NCBI GenBank assembly: GCA_017654735.1
Contig: JADPYG010000088.1
Coordinates: 1,240,001 to 1,304,000, forward strand
Origin: Vishniacozyma victoriae
Taxonomy: Eukaryota > Basidiomycota > Tremellomycetes > Tremellales > Bulleribasidiaceae
DNA length: 64,000 nt
Direction of reading: 5' to 3'
The notes beneath the pieces are model-generated. The model was given only the letters and a program-made list of their open reading frames with translations. It had not been told where the DNA came from and searched no databases. Made by a program: the position numbers and the translations under genes. Positions 51,901 to 64,000 of this stretch are shown here, one piece after another (position 1 is the first letter of the stretch; the number at the start of each line of letters is the position of its first letter).

Positions 51901-53352
51901 TCGTCCGCATCAAAGTATGAGCGCAGTGCATGGCTCTACGACAAATCTCGCGAATATGGTCAAAGCTCCTTTCCATCGACTCAAGGAGGCCAAGAGGCAA
52001 TTGACGACTCCCTACATGTCTGGATCATTACTCAATGGGAGTGAATCTGCAATTGAGGAATCGCCGTCAATCAAAAACGTCCGACCTCGAACGTCCGCTA
52101 ATACACCCATGAACCGTACGCCCATCGAGCTGCAGCGATCGCATTGGCCAGCTAGGCGCGGTACCCCCAACCTTACGGATGATGAACGTACAGATGGTCC
52201 GGATCATCATGGCCGAACTTTCTTGGCTATCAAAGGCGCTTTGAACAATATCCCGCATTTATCTGGTTGGCATCGGAAACACGACGAAGTAGATTCTGGA
52301 CCGCAGAGCGCCAAGAGTCGGACGGAAGAGGTTGAAGCTTGGACTGAAATTGCGGACAGGGAGAAACGGATGGAAATTGCTCATCAGAGGAGACGACCTA
52401 CGATGCTGGGTATGACGGCTGAAGATCATTTGGCACAGTATGCCGCTGAGGAATATGGCGAGCGATCAAGGTGAGTCCCTTCTTGTATACCATGTGATTT
52501 TGGCTGATTTTAGATTCATCTCCGCGGCTCGTGGACGTGCCGATATCTTGTCGTCTGCCCTGGAAGAGGCGGATCACTGGATGATGACTTTCGTACAAGA
52601 TATTGCTCAAATCGAAAATACATCCAAGATCCGAACCGAGATTGATCTTGATTTCCCAGGTCTCGAGGAATTGCGGGTACGATACAACCCAATTACCCGC
52701 CGGCATGACGATGGACAACTCACCCCACCTAATATCCGATCTCCAACGTCATCCCGCCGAGGTTCAAGGCGATTTACTACACTCAATCCACCCACTTCAC
52801 CTGCCTTGTATATAGGTACCAAGTTTCCTCGGCGTTCTGTTCTTGACGCTCACGGAAATCGGGTTGATCCGATTCGACAAGTTGAACTTGCTCTTGATGG
52901 AGCTAGGGAGAAGGAGGCTGAATTGGCGAATGATCGACATGAAGCTATCGTCAGGTTGAAGGGTATGGCCAGGAAGCTGGAGGACATGGTCAGGCAAAAG
53001 AACAATGTCCGTGATTGGCTGGATCGGAGTAATCAAGTGGTGCGTTCTTGCTAACATTGATGGCTACCCAAGCTAATAGTAGATCCGAAAGAAACAAGAT
53101 CAAGTGGCCAATATGGAACGGCAATTAACGGCCGGATTTGCCTGGACAGACCTCCTAGGACCGTATGGTGATAAAGTTGCAGATTTTGCACTTCGATACC
53201 CAGGTCGATTTACGGTAGCTGCAATTGGATATCCATTTAGGGTACTAGTGTACTTGCCTGGTTTGTGGTGGGAGGCTGGCATTGTGGGTAAGGTGTTTGG
53301 AGGGATTGTTTCTGTTTTAGTTCTCGTCATTGGCATTAGTTGGGCTAGTTAG
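48939..53352 (+). CDS. very large disordered protein with C-terminal membrane anchor
   Basis: About 1,370 residues from the Met at 48939 (MSSHHPQDQGSPSMV). Most of it is Ser/Pro/Arg/Lys-rich and disordered, with many potential phosphorylation sites and Lys/Arg patches such as SKEDGKKRKKGRFSGLFHRR. Three more ordered segments are visible: EREERRREEE-type helix and ERLYQARLLVQAHPASSRR (about 51,070), SHFHAYYRQVYDSIENPPRL; FISAARGRADILSSALEEAD with DHWMMTFVQDIAQIE; and a coiled-coil KEAELANDRHEAIVRLKGMA. It ends GGIVSVLVLVIGISWAS, a C-terminal transmembrane segment preceded by GYPFRVLVYLPGLWW. Five exons are supported. Composition suggests a scaffold tethered to an internal membrane. I do not recognise the family. 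Confidence 0.7.
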
Positions 53353-53469
53353 ATATTTAGATTCGTTTTTGTTTGTAAGGAATATGTCATGATTTGTATG
53401 CTCAAGATCGGATATGATACATCGTCCATCTCATACACTGTGACTGTAACTGTAACTGGACCCGCCAAG

Positions 53470-54671
53470 CTACGAACCCAATTGCCCGCCAATAATACCC
53501 TATCCAGTCAGCTTGATCATGAACACAAATGACATCGCCTACCTCGATCTGGCTAGACGAGATTGGACATTCGAAGCTCGCACTACCACTGAAAGTAGGT
53601 TTCACTGAAACACCCAAGACTTTAAGATGAAGATCGAGTTTGTAGTTGATCTTGATATCTGATCCACCACTTCCGCATTTTTCTACAACATCAGATGTGT
53701 ACTTCAGGGGGGAGAGTTGACGTACGAGCTAGGTCATTGATGATGACTCGATTAGGGTCGGATGCTAGTGTATAACTACTGATCAGCTCTGAACAAGGGG
53801 CGAGGGATGGACTTACTTGAAAGATAAGGGGAAATCAAATGTTGATTGAGTATATCCTTCGAAGTTTACATTATTCAATTGGCCTCCTCCTAGATCACTT
53901 GAATCTACGCCTGGGTAGGATACAGATGCTTTGATAGTTTGGAAATTCACACTGAACCAGTTTGGGTTTGCGACACTGGTCCGTCAGCTTCCAATCTTTC
54001 CATATGAGCTGAATTGATGAGACAGAATGACTGACCTTAGACTGACTCCGAAAGCTATACTTAATCCTGTACCTGTGAGGGCGACTGCATTATTGCCCAC
54101 GTCGATATTGTTGAGTGTTACGTTTGGTGGGCGGACGTACTGTCCGTCAGCTTTCGTTCACCGATGAGGATATCCGAATAGCTTACGAGAGCGATAGTAA
54201 GGATGATACTTAGTACAATGGTAATCCCCAGTGTCAAGCAACAGCATGTCATTCTCACACACGTCCTCATTCCTCCTCCCTTCTCATAAGCTAAAATCCT
54301 CATAGAGAAAAGAGGATACATACCCTGGTCCACTGCTTACCCCTCTCATCCTTCCTCCACATTCTCAAAATCCCCGTACTCCTAGGCGGCGGTCCATTCG
54401 CCCAACTCTTCTCAGCTCCCCCACCTATATTCTGACGTCCTTTCCTCTCTCTCTCAACCACAGGTGGAGCATACGCCTCTTCGTTGACATTGATCTTATC
54501 TGTCGAAGGGTAATATTCGGGTTGTTGGTGGGCACTATATGTATCATCGTGTTGAGGGTTCGAGGGGTATGTGTCGGAAGGGTAGGATTGGTCGTATGAT
54601 GCGTATTGCCCTTGACCTTGGCCTGGGTGTTGTTGGTATGGATCTGCGTATCTGTCATTACTGTATGCCAT
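53470..54671 (-). CDS. LEA2-domain single-pass membrane protein
   Basis: The start at 54671 (MAYSNDRYADPYQQHPGQGQ) opens a cytosolic Gln/Tyr/Pro-rich N-terminus. After an intron, GGGMRTCVRMTCCCLTLGIT and IVLSIILTIALV form a Cys-rich membrane anchor. The outer part, PPNVTLNNIDVGNNAVAL, LSIAFGVSLSVANPNWFSVN, TIKASVSYPG and DIKINYKLDLHLKVLG, is a beta-sandwich typical of the LEA2 (NDR1/HIN1-like) domain. A final short exon after a GTAGGC intron gives GIIGGQLGS and the stop at 53470-53472. Six or so exons. Related fungal proteins sit at the plasma or vacuolar membrane; function is not established. Confidence 0.85.
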
Positions 54672-54893
54672 CTTGGTAGTTGTATGAGTGACAGAGTATG
54701 GTTTACACTATTACTACTGTCAATATCACTGCTATACCTGTACTACACCGCATCACGCGCAGCATCACAAAGAGACGCGTTTAAAGGAATCAACGGAATC
54801 AAATTGTAGATCATCAAGAGGGGAGCCCCACTTGGACGAATCAACTGGTACAGTGGTCAAGTTAGACATTTATTACAGCTTTAGAAGGGCAAG

Positions 54894-56907
54894 ATGGAGG
54901 GAGAGATGGAGGATATTACCTCATGGATCAAGGGAGCTGTATCTGGTAAGCTTTGAGTGACAGAACTGGTGCTGAATAAAGGTTTGCCTGTAGGAGAGAT
55001 GATCAAGAAATCGGACCTACCCCTCGTGGACGCTATGAACTCTATCGAGCTATTCAATCCAAAGATGGATACCGGCATGGCCGGTCCTTCATTCTCCTCT
55101 ACCTCGCAAGCCTCAGTATCGAGTCAGGAGGGCCGCTCGAAGCTCTTCGACCCGCACCATTGCTTCACTCCCGAGGAGATCCTGTGGATCATGGATGAAA
55201 TGTTGTCTGCAGAGGTGAGTCCCTGGCAACTGATACGACTAACAAACAGATAGCATGGTACCGAGGAGTCAATCTCGCACAATCAGTCTTCAGATGTCTA
55301 TACTATTTCCATCCCGATAAATTAAACTACGCCGAAAACGACTTTATGCGAATCATATTTCGAACTTGGTTAGTGGCCTACTGTAAATCCATCGATTTGG
55401 CCTATGTGGAATTTTCAAAAGGTCATGTGAATGATGTAGAGGATATTTGGATGGATCATTTTGGAATAGCAGTTCATTTGGATGATACGGTCCAAGAGGT
55501 TGATTCGCAATTGGATCAAGCTATAATGTGGATACACGAATGGGGTCGTGAGATTATTTGTTAGCGTGAGAATTCCATTGCTGAAACTTCAGAACCTGAC
55601 AATGACTTTGTGGAACCGGCAGACTCCGAGTGGAGGAGGGGAATTGTCGGTGCGGTCTTGGAAAGGTTGGAAGGGCGGCAGAAATGGTTACACCGTTTAC
55701 ACGGTATACCTTCATCTGAAGATTTAACCAACGGACTTCCACCTTATCCAGTGAACACCGTGCAAACACGTAAACCTGACCCTTTGGTGTTTGACGATAT
55801 GACGCCATACCTCCGCCAACACATGCCTCCATTCACAATCTCTATACCTACGCATGAGGAGGCAGCCGAGCAACAACGTCGGAATATCGAAGCCATTGAG
55901 AATCTAGAAGCACTAGGGAATGATCTCTTATCGTGGCAGGTCGCATCAAAGGGTAGGACGTGGGCGAAGCGGGACGCATCCATCGTCAGGTCATTATATA
56001 AAGTAAGTTTTCAATGCGGGAAATGCTGATTATAGTCATACTTTGACGAGTGTATCCAGAATATCGCTGGGAGATATATCTCACTCCTAACTGGATTACC
56101 AGATGATATCATGGGCAAATTAAAACCAGCAGATGATGGTTTCACCCAGCAATTCGCAATATGGCGAGATATCGTCGGTGGAGTAAGTCCACTTCCTAGT
56201 CGCTATACTGACAGACAGCTAAGTATAACAACCCTCTCAACACCAACAATGAACAGAGCTCGTCAACGCCGATCATACCAATCTCTTTCTTTTTCATGGC
56301 GCGAACGAACAGCTATGGCCGAAAGATTAGGTCTTGAGGAAGTAGTAAATGCCTTACACGCTATTCGTCTAGATTGTCTCCTGGAAGGAGCATTAGCAGC
56401 ATTCGATTGTGATTTGATTGCAAGCTACGAAGAGAGGCAGGCATGGTGGTGGATCGGAGCCGTGGCGAGACATAGGGTGGCTCTGGGAATGGTAGACTGG
56501 GGCCATACTTGGTGTAATATGTGGTGTTCAATATCGGAAATGATGTTTACCGTTAGTCTCTCTCTCTCATCACGAGATCGTGCTGATAGAAGTCACTCGC
56601 TTCCGAAAATCGAAAGGGGCCTGATACGAAGGAGAGGTTTGAATTACGACATAAATGGGCCATAAAGGTTCCTACGATGTGGGACGGGCGCAAATGGGAG
56701 ACGGGCCTGACGCCTAAGTACGAGGAGTGGTGCAAGGATAGGGATGAGGCTGTGCTCGTGAGTCGTCGATGATCTGCGTCGCGCACGACGCTGACTTGAC
56801 AGGATACAGAGGAAACGATACGCCGGTCTGGGAACGCTGCGCTGGCGGCGATGCGGGATCTGCAGGGCCTCGACCTGGGTCGCGATTCAAGGGATCTAAA
56901 GGCATGA
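54894..56907 (+). CDS. MAK10: NatC auxiliary subunit Mak10/NAA35
   Basis: The ribosome-anchoring subunit of the NatC N-terminal acetyltransferase. Exon 1 (54894-54945) encodes MEGEMEDITSWIKGAVS. The next exons give the family signature DAMNSIELFNPKMDTGM, then PHHCFTPEEILWIMDEMLSA and IAWYRGVNLAQSVFRCLYYF. Later parts include HRVALGMVDWGHTWCNMWC. About eight exons. The reading I prefer ends LQGLDLGRDSRDLKA at TGA 56905-56907. An alternative end cannot be excluded because a possible further intron (GTGCGA...GATTAG, near 56917-56945) and an open exon (LILSELQEGVGHN) follow. The C-terminal limit is therefore uncertain. Confidence 0.88.
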
Positions 56908-57061
56908 CTTGCGTCGTGCGAACGTGAATCAGCTGACGATTAGCTTATCCTATCGGAACTGCAAGAAGGCGTCGGTCACAATATGGAGTCTGCAGCTTCT
57001 CCTCGGAAATGGGGCACACGCCGCAGATGGATCCCATTACTGGAAATATGATGCATCACAA

Positions 57062-58864
57062 TCAAGCAGTAATACCACCACCGACGCGCTCTAGCGGAGC
57101 CGACTCTGTAGGGATATTACCAGTCTCGGCCTGCCCTACGCCAACCTGGAATCCATCAACCTGAGCCTCTTCCTCCATCCCCTCACTCTCTTCAGGCTCA
57201 TCTAGGACCTCTCCTGCATCCTCCTTCTCCTTCCTCTCTTCAAATACATCCTTCTCCTCCGCATCCGCCTGTCTCTCTTTAATCTTCTTCTCTACTTCAC
57301 TCATGACCTCCTTCGCCTTGCTTAAATCAACTTTAAGAATCGCAGCTAATTCTTCAATCGATTTAGCTTTATTAATGATTTCCTGATGTTCCTTCTTTTG
57401 AGCTTTTGGCATTGTCGAAATAGGAGGTGGGGATGGTTTGAATTGATTCAAGAGAAATTTAGTGTTTCCCCATGGATTCTGAGTGTATTGGGCGATATGA
57501 AGAAGTTTGGGTACGATTTCAGTGACGTTACACCTTGGTCCAGCGGGTAGGAAGACGGATGGATTCTTTTCAGCTGCACGGGCTAGCATCACCGAGTCGG
57601 CATCTTTCATCAGCTCCACCGACCACATCCTGAGGAGCCGACTTACTAGTCTCAGATCTGATCCTCTCCCAATTTGTCCACCCATCTCCATCACCATTAC
57701 AAGTAACCGGCACCCCCCTCCTCCTTCCGAGCTCAACAATATCACCCAACCTCTCCCACATAGCCCTCTCTCCAGGCCGCATATTCCTCGTTCGACAGTG
57801 GACCGTCAAATTCCTGATCCCCGTTCTGAGAATACGTGAAACGAGGACTAAAGTGGATGGTTGGGTGGGGAGCATTCGTATTTTACAAGAAATGGGTAAA
57901 GGGATATTATCGAGGAGTTTACGTAGGATATTGAGAAGTAGGTCGGGGGTTGAAAGGAGCGCTGCGCCCATTCCTGAGTGTGTACTATGGGTCAGCTCTG
58001 TCTGGCGAATGTGAGTATGGGCGTACGAGAATGGTTTTGGGCATCCGCAATTGAGATCACTATATATCAGCATTGTACATATCATGATGAGGAGGTGGAA
58101 CGTACATCCCAGCAACATCCTGCTGTACGATCTTGGCAGCTTGTAAAGCCAGTTCAGGATCGGAGCTGCCAATTTGGAAAATCACTTGACGGTCAGTCAC
58201 GTCGACTTCTCTCTGGGAAGGGAGAACGCACAGTAAGGTTTCTCAACGGGATGTGTCGAGAAGATGGGCCCTTGACCCTTTGTATATGTGATGACACCCG
58301 TCTCGGCTATTTGATCAGCGAGATCCGTGGTTCGAACGGGTTGATTTACGGTCGACCACACGCTCTGATCCAATGATTGCTCGGTCGACTACTTCCGGTG
58401 ACCAGACGAGACCAGCACCATAATACAATGACAAGAGACGCTATCATCAGTCCGAATCTATAGCGGAAATAAAGGATGAACCATACCATAGGCACTATCA
58501 TCAGCTCTCACCCCCACTGCCAGAAGGTAGATGTTGACTCACAGCTCCCAGTCCTGACCATGGGCGCAAGCACCAACTTGTTCCGATAATCAATCTCATT
58601 CTCATACTTCTTTTCAAATTCAAAGGGAAGTCCCATTTCCCTCTCTACCAATTCTGCCTCTGAGATATCTCCCTCTGTGACCTCCTGTGCGGCATGATCA
58701 GCCGGCGTCCCGGTCGCCACTTCTTGATGATCATGATCGAGTTTCTGGCGTTTCATAGCCCTTGGGGAGCTTGGTTGAATTGGGCTTCCTGACATTGTGG
58801 ATAGTTGGAGTGGTTTGAGTGAATTTGTGAATCCTATTTGAAGATTCTTGAGTCTTGCCAGCAT
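57062..58864 (-). CDS. DUS2: tRNA-dihydrouridine synthase Dus2
   Basis: A flavoenzyme that reduces uridine 20 in tRNA. The start at 58864 (MLARLKNLQIGFT) or the internal Met at 58795 (MSGSPIQPSSP) precedes EFEKKYENEIDYRNKLVLAP and MVRTGS, the TIM-barrel entry. Core motifs: VIFQIGSSDPELALQAAKIV; IDLNCGCPKPFSTHSGMGAA with the catalytic Cys; NLTVHCRTRNMRPGERA; and VPVTCNGDGDGW. ADSVMLARAAEKNPSVF follows. The C-terminal part is helical and highly acidic (EEKDVFEERKEKED). About eight exons. It converges on MAK10 with 154 bp between stops. The mature family length and all motifs are present, so I expect activity. Confidence 0.94.
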
Positions 58865-59221
58865 ATGATATAGTATAATTAAATGTTAAATAAAGACTCA
58901 AGTCGATTCAAGGTGTTTAACGGAATCAAATATTCAAAATTCCTTACTGCTGTAGTAGATGGTCTGTCCTTCTATTACTGTACATTATACTTAAGCCTAA
59001 ATAGGCATAGCTATCGTAAGTGACCATCCAACGTCATCATACATCCAACACCACCCACTACTTTCACCGCCGAAATGATGTTGTCAATACGATATGTTAG
59101 ACTTCTGCAGCGGGAAACCGCACAGTAGACACCCTTTTAAAACGACTCTGATCCTCTTCTCCACTCTTTGTCCATCTTGACCTGAACTATCGACAGGAAT
59201 AGTACTAACAATACAGTCGCA
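58865..59221. promoter_or_regulatory. divergent promoter region for DUS2 and MAP2
   Basis: These 357 bp between two divergently read genes are A/T-rich near 58870-58960 and hold no coding sequence. They must contain the start regions of both genes, which act on translation-related steps. Confidence 0.45.
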
Positions 59222-60938
<1,717 letters not shown>

Positions 60939-61157
60939 TAGGTTGAGAGCAGATCCCTGCGAGACTACGCTTTTGTATGCCATCATTATGTATATCATAA
61001 CCATCTGCTTGCGGTCTGGGTCTGAATCCCCGTTGCGTCACATCATCAGCGTCTACAACAAACAGAGATCGTGCAGCCAGATACTAGCCGCCCGCCCCTC
61101 ATGCGATAGAGTGCTAAATTCATACAAGTTCGTCATAACAACTATTCCAAATTGGGT

Positions 61158-62100
61158 CTAGAACCCAAACATATATCCCAATAACAGAATGACACAACCC
61201 CCAACAACGACTCCCAAAATAATAGTATCCCTCCTCCTCCTAGTCCTAATCATGGTGATCAAACTATTTATCCCAGGCATCTGACTTAATACACCCCCCA
61301 TACGCGAATCAATCCTAGCGAGCATTGAGCGTTGTTGAGCGAAATCTTCTCTTGTTGCATATGCTTGACTACTTGTCAGCTCCTATCGTTTTAAGAAAGA
61401 ACGCTTGAAGAAGGAAGGGAAGGCTTACTTTAAGGTATCATCTATCATTCGATGAGATGAATCAATATGACCTCTATCTGAAAGTAACGCGTCGGTCTGG
61501 GAGGACGGTTGGGCTGCTTTGTAGTCACTGACTGTCAGATTCCTGCGCTTAATAAAGGACTGGAGAGATCACTTGATATCCTTCCTCACTGATCCGAGGA
61601 GGTTCGACCTCGCTATAGCCTGCTCTACGTTATTCTGGATATCAGCTCATTGCACAAAGCGCCAGGTAGCCTGTCCAGCAGCCTGATTGGTCAAACCATC
61701 GGCCTGAAGGCCTAGGTAGACTCACTCTTGTCCTCAAGAAATCCCTCCTGTAGTCATCCAAATTATCCCTATGCCTACTAGCAGCATGTTGCATACTACT
61801 ACTAGGAGGTTGTGATGGTGAGTTAATTAGACCCATGAGATCATCAATAGCCTGTTCCAACTGAAAATCAGTCTGCATTCATCAGTCACTATGGGAGCGT
61901 ACCTTGCTGATCAACTCTTCAATCTCCTCTTCGACTAGCTTGTAGCCTCCTTCTCCATCCTCTGAATCTTCTGGTTTTGATGAACTACTCCCAGCCCTCG
62001 TTATGGTGGATGCGATTTTCGAGTATGTTGATAATTTAGCATCTAATGCCGTTTCTAATGCTCTTGCATGACGCCTTGCGTTATCCCATGAAGTTGACAT
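61158..62100 (-). CDS. GOS1: Golgi v-SNARE Gos1
   Basis: A Qb-SNARE of intra-Golgi traffic. The start at 62100 opens MSTSWDNARRHARALETALD. An N-terminal helical bundle follows with acidic linker (KPEDSEDGEGGYKLVEEEIE) and LEQAIDDLMGLINSPS. The SNARE motif is in DSSHRMIDDTLNQAYATRED FAQQRSMLARIDSRMGG (two blocks, joined here), closely matching yeast Gos1. The end, IILGVVVGGCVILLLGYMF, is a C-terminal membrane anchor, with the stop at 61158-61160. About six exons. Confidence 0.93.
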
Positions 62101-62244
62101 TATAAGTGTATGTATATATATCTAGTACGCAGCATAGTTCGTCACTTGACAAGTCACTTGATCGTTATCTAAAGGGAGGATTAAATAAAGGAATGGGTGA
62201 CAATGGATCAACCTTCCTTGTCTGTGAGTAGTGACTTGTATACT

Positions 62245-63297
62245 ATGACAATGACGATCTTACGCTCACTACGCTATACACTTATAGCTACACTCCTCAC
62301 ATCCCATCTGGTATTGGGGACAGCTTTGACAGCTATCTTGAATGCCCATGAGAGATCATGTTATTACGCGGACGTAGATGGAGTAGGCGAGAAGATAGGT
62401 ACGTCCCCACCCTTGTCACTCGCCAGGCCTGAGTAGGGGAAGAGCTGATGGCAGGCTTCTACTTTGCCGTTCAATCAGGAGGTGATTTCGAAGTAGATTA
62501 TACAGTCATGGATCCAGATGATAAAGTGCTATTAGAGGGTGTGAATGAGAGACAGGGGGATTATATCTTTACAGCCAACAAGGTAAGTTCTCGCGCCAGC
62601 GGGTCAGCTATTCCAGGGTGGAGCAAAGTGTAGGGTGAAGAGAGGGTTGCTGATGTAAGATTGGAGAATACAGTTTCTGCTTCGAGAATGAAGCTTCCAT
62701 TTCCGATAAATTATTAGATTTCGAGTAAGTCCCCCACTCTCACATATCTCCATTATATCGCTCCTCACATTGATCATCATTGATCATCATTAGAACACAA
62801 TAAACTGACAGATTAGCATCATGGTAGAATCTGAACCACGTCGAATATTATCAGGAACCCAACAACCTCTTAAAGAACATACATCAGCTCTTGAGGAGAG
62901 TACATATAAAATCAGCGGGTTGTTGAGTAGTATCACCAGGACTCAGAAATAGTATGTGTATTTTCCATATTCTTCGTGCTCTCTCTCCCTTTTTTGCTTT
63001 CATCCGATGTCCTTTCAAAGAAAACCAAGAGCTGATATCAGTTTCCATACTCGACATCATAGGAATTACTCTACCGTCTTATCTACCCAAAGTAGGATCT
63101 TCTGGTTTACAGTCTTGGAAGCTGTCGTCGTCGTTGGCATGTCCTTGTAAGCTTCCCATCGCTTGCAGAATAGTGAAGCTGACGGGTAGATTACAAATCT
63201 GGATTCTCAAGACTTTCTTCTCCAAGGGCGGAAGGTGAGTCCCTCATGTCTTCGAGGCGAGTATAGCTGATAATACAGTCGGCGGTTCAAGGTCTAG
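62245..63297 (+). CDS. p24/TMED cargo receptor
   Basis: A type I membrane protein of COPII/COPI vesicles. The start at 62245 gives MTMTILRSLRYTLIATLLTS, a signal peptide. The GOLD domain opens with ILNAHERSCYYADVDGVGEK and continues GFYFAVQSGGDFEVDYTVMD, GDYIFTANKIGEYSFCFENE, then the coiled linker LEESTYKISGLLSSITRTQK. After NYSTVLSTQSRIFWFTVLEA the transmembrane helix AVVVVGMSLLQIWILKTFF precedes a short basic tail ending RRFKV. The two GOLD cysteines (SCYYAD and YSFCFEN) are present. About seven exons; stop at 63295-63297. The subclass is uncertain. Confidence 0.92.
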
Positions 63298-63470
63298 AGT
63301 TGAGCAACTGGGGACAATTACGAACATGATGCATTACGCTTTACCGATCTGTACTCTACAAACAGTCTCCAGCTCTATAGCTGAGCCAGATCCACTGACG
63401 ATGTCTTTCACCGACGCGCGCTCGCTGATCCCAGATATCCCTAGTATGACAGCGCACTCGCGTGCGCGCG

Positions 63471-64000
63471 CTAGCGCTGGTGCAACCCCTTCCTCTCGGC
63501 CTCCATCCTAGCAGCCTCATGAATCACCACAGCCTCATCAACCCAAGGAAGATTGAACAAATCACTCCTCCTCAAATCCTCTTCACGAACACTACCGCCA
63601 TTCGTACCGATTGTACCGACTTGGTAACCTAGCATTTGATCCAGATCCCTAGCTTGGGCAGCTAACCAATTTTGGATAAACACCTGCGGGCTTGCACTAT
63701 TTATATCAGCTCTGTGTCTGCGACCGAGATGAGAAATGGGCATACGCGAACGATTCCAAGAAATCCCTCTTCTGCTTGAGTTCCCTTGCGAAATATGCCA
63801 ATTCCGCAACTTTCTCTTCCATCTGTACCACCTGACTCCCCTCTACCCCTTCGAACGAGCTGACGATTTGCGACATTTTAGACTTTTGAGGATCCTCCAT
63901 TTCAATTGGGATATCAAAACATTTCGAATGGAAGTTGTAATCCTGATCTACTCGTATTGTGTATGGGATAATGATTGGGTCGGGGTGACCTAGGAATCGA
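63471..64000 (-). CDS. 3' part of a SWI/SNF BAF60-type (Snf12/Rsc6) subunit
   Basis: The gene enters from the right edge and ends with TAG at 63471-63473. The encoded C-terminal part shows IIIPYTIRVDQDYNFHSKC, FDIPIEMEDPQKSKMSQIVS, a helical ELAYFARELKQKRDFLESFA, then SPQVFIQNWLAAQARDLDQM and LFNLPWVDEAVVIHEAARM, in the order found in SMARCD/BAF60 proteins after their SWIB domain. The SWIB part lies outside the window. These proteins are subunits of ATP-dependent chromatin remodellers. One intron (about 63681-63732) is visible inside. I cannot tell whether it is the SWI/SNF or the RSC paralog. Confidence 0.85.

Noticed and set aside
51197..52000. Long minus-strand open frame of 267 codons inside the large plus-strand gene
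   Set aside because: It runs antisense to a continuous, well-composed plus-strand exon and has unnatural Arg/Cys/His-rich composition. It is a shadow of codon bias on the other strand.
56917..57056. Extra C-terminal exon of MAK10 after a 29-nt intron
   Set aside because: The open segment LILSELQEGVGHN follows a plausible acceptor, but the preceding exon has TGA in the needed frame. Kept as an alternative only.

Overview
The window is nuclear DNA of a basidiomycete yeast, most likely a tremellomycete of the Cryptococcus/Kwoniella type. The evidence is the gene structure: almost every gene is broken by short introns of about 30-70 nt with GTGAGT or GTAAGT donors and a CTGAC or CTAAC branch site close to the acceptor. 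Genes are tightly packed on both strands, and the products match basidiomycete housekeeping families. No database search was possible, so the taxon is an inference.

Layout. (1) 1-2.7 kb: the end of an unrecognised gene, an RRM-like protein, and an intron-containing tRNA-Ser(UGA). (2) 3.0-14.2 kb: an accessory block made of two or three related families of unrecognised, cysteine-motif proteins, here called A, B and C/D. Several copies are visibly decaying through stops and frame changes, one is a fragment, and one is split by a solo LTR with a perfect 5-bp target duplication. (3) 14.7-17.1 kb: a basic hypothetical protein, CIA2 (cytosolic Fe-S assembly) and COX12, which has a 4-nt exon. (4) 17.8-34 kb: cell-surface, lipid and nutrient genes: a GPI-type aspartic protease, GUP1, an NAPE-PLD-like hydrolase divergent from an AIFM2/FSP1-like oxidoreductase, a purine (NAT/NCS2) permease, a GH78 alpha-L-rhamnosidase and a secreted gamma-glutamyltransferase. 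(5) 34-64 kb: a dense conserved block: F-box-like protein, ribosomal P2, mitochondrial uS5, UBC6 (with 9-nt and 14-nt exons), FAM50/XAP5, a small GON7-like candidate, TMS1/Serinc, a P-loop polynucleotide-kinase-like protein with an RGG tail, a very large disordered membrane protein, a LEA2-type membrane protein, MAK10/NAA35, DUS2, MAP2, GOS1, a p24 cargo receptor, and the 3' part of a SWI/SNF BAF60-type subunit running off the right edge.

How they fit together. Most of the right half is unlinked core biology (translation, protein processing, ER-Golgi traffic, chromatin). The middle reads as a nutrient and surface neighbourhood. The left block is the most unusual part: tandem paralogs with conserved intron positions and CxxC-type motifs, mixed intact and decayed copies, and a retroelement scar. 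It is the best candidate for an undescribed gene family in this window. All coordinates and exon joins were worked out by hand and should be treated as careful estimates.
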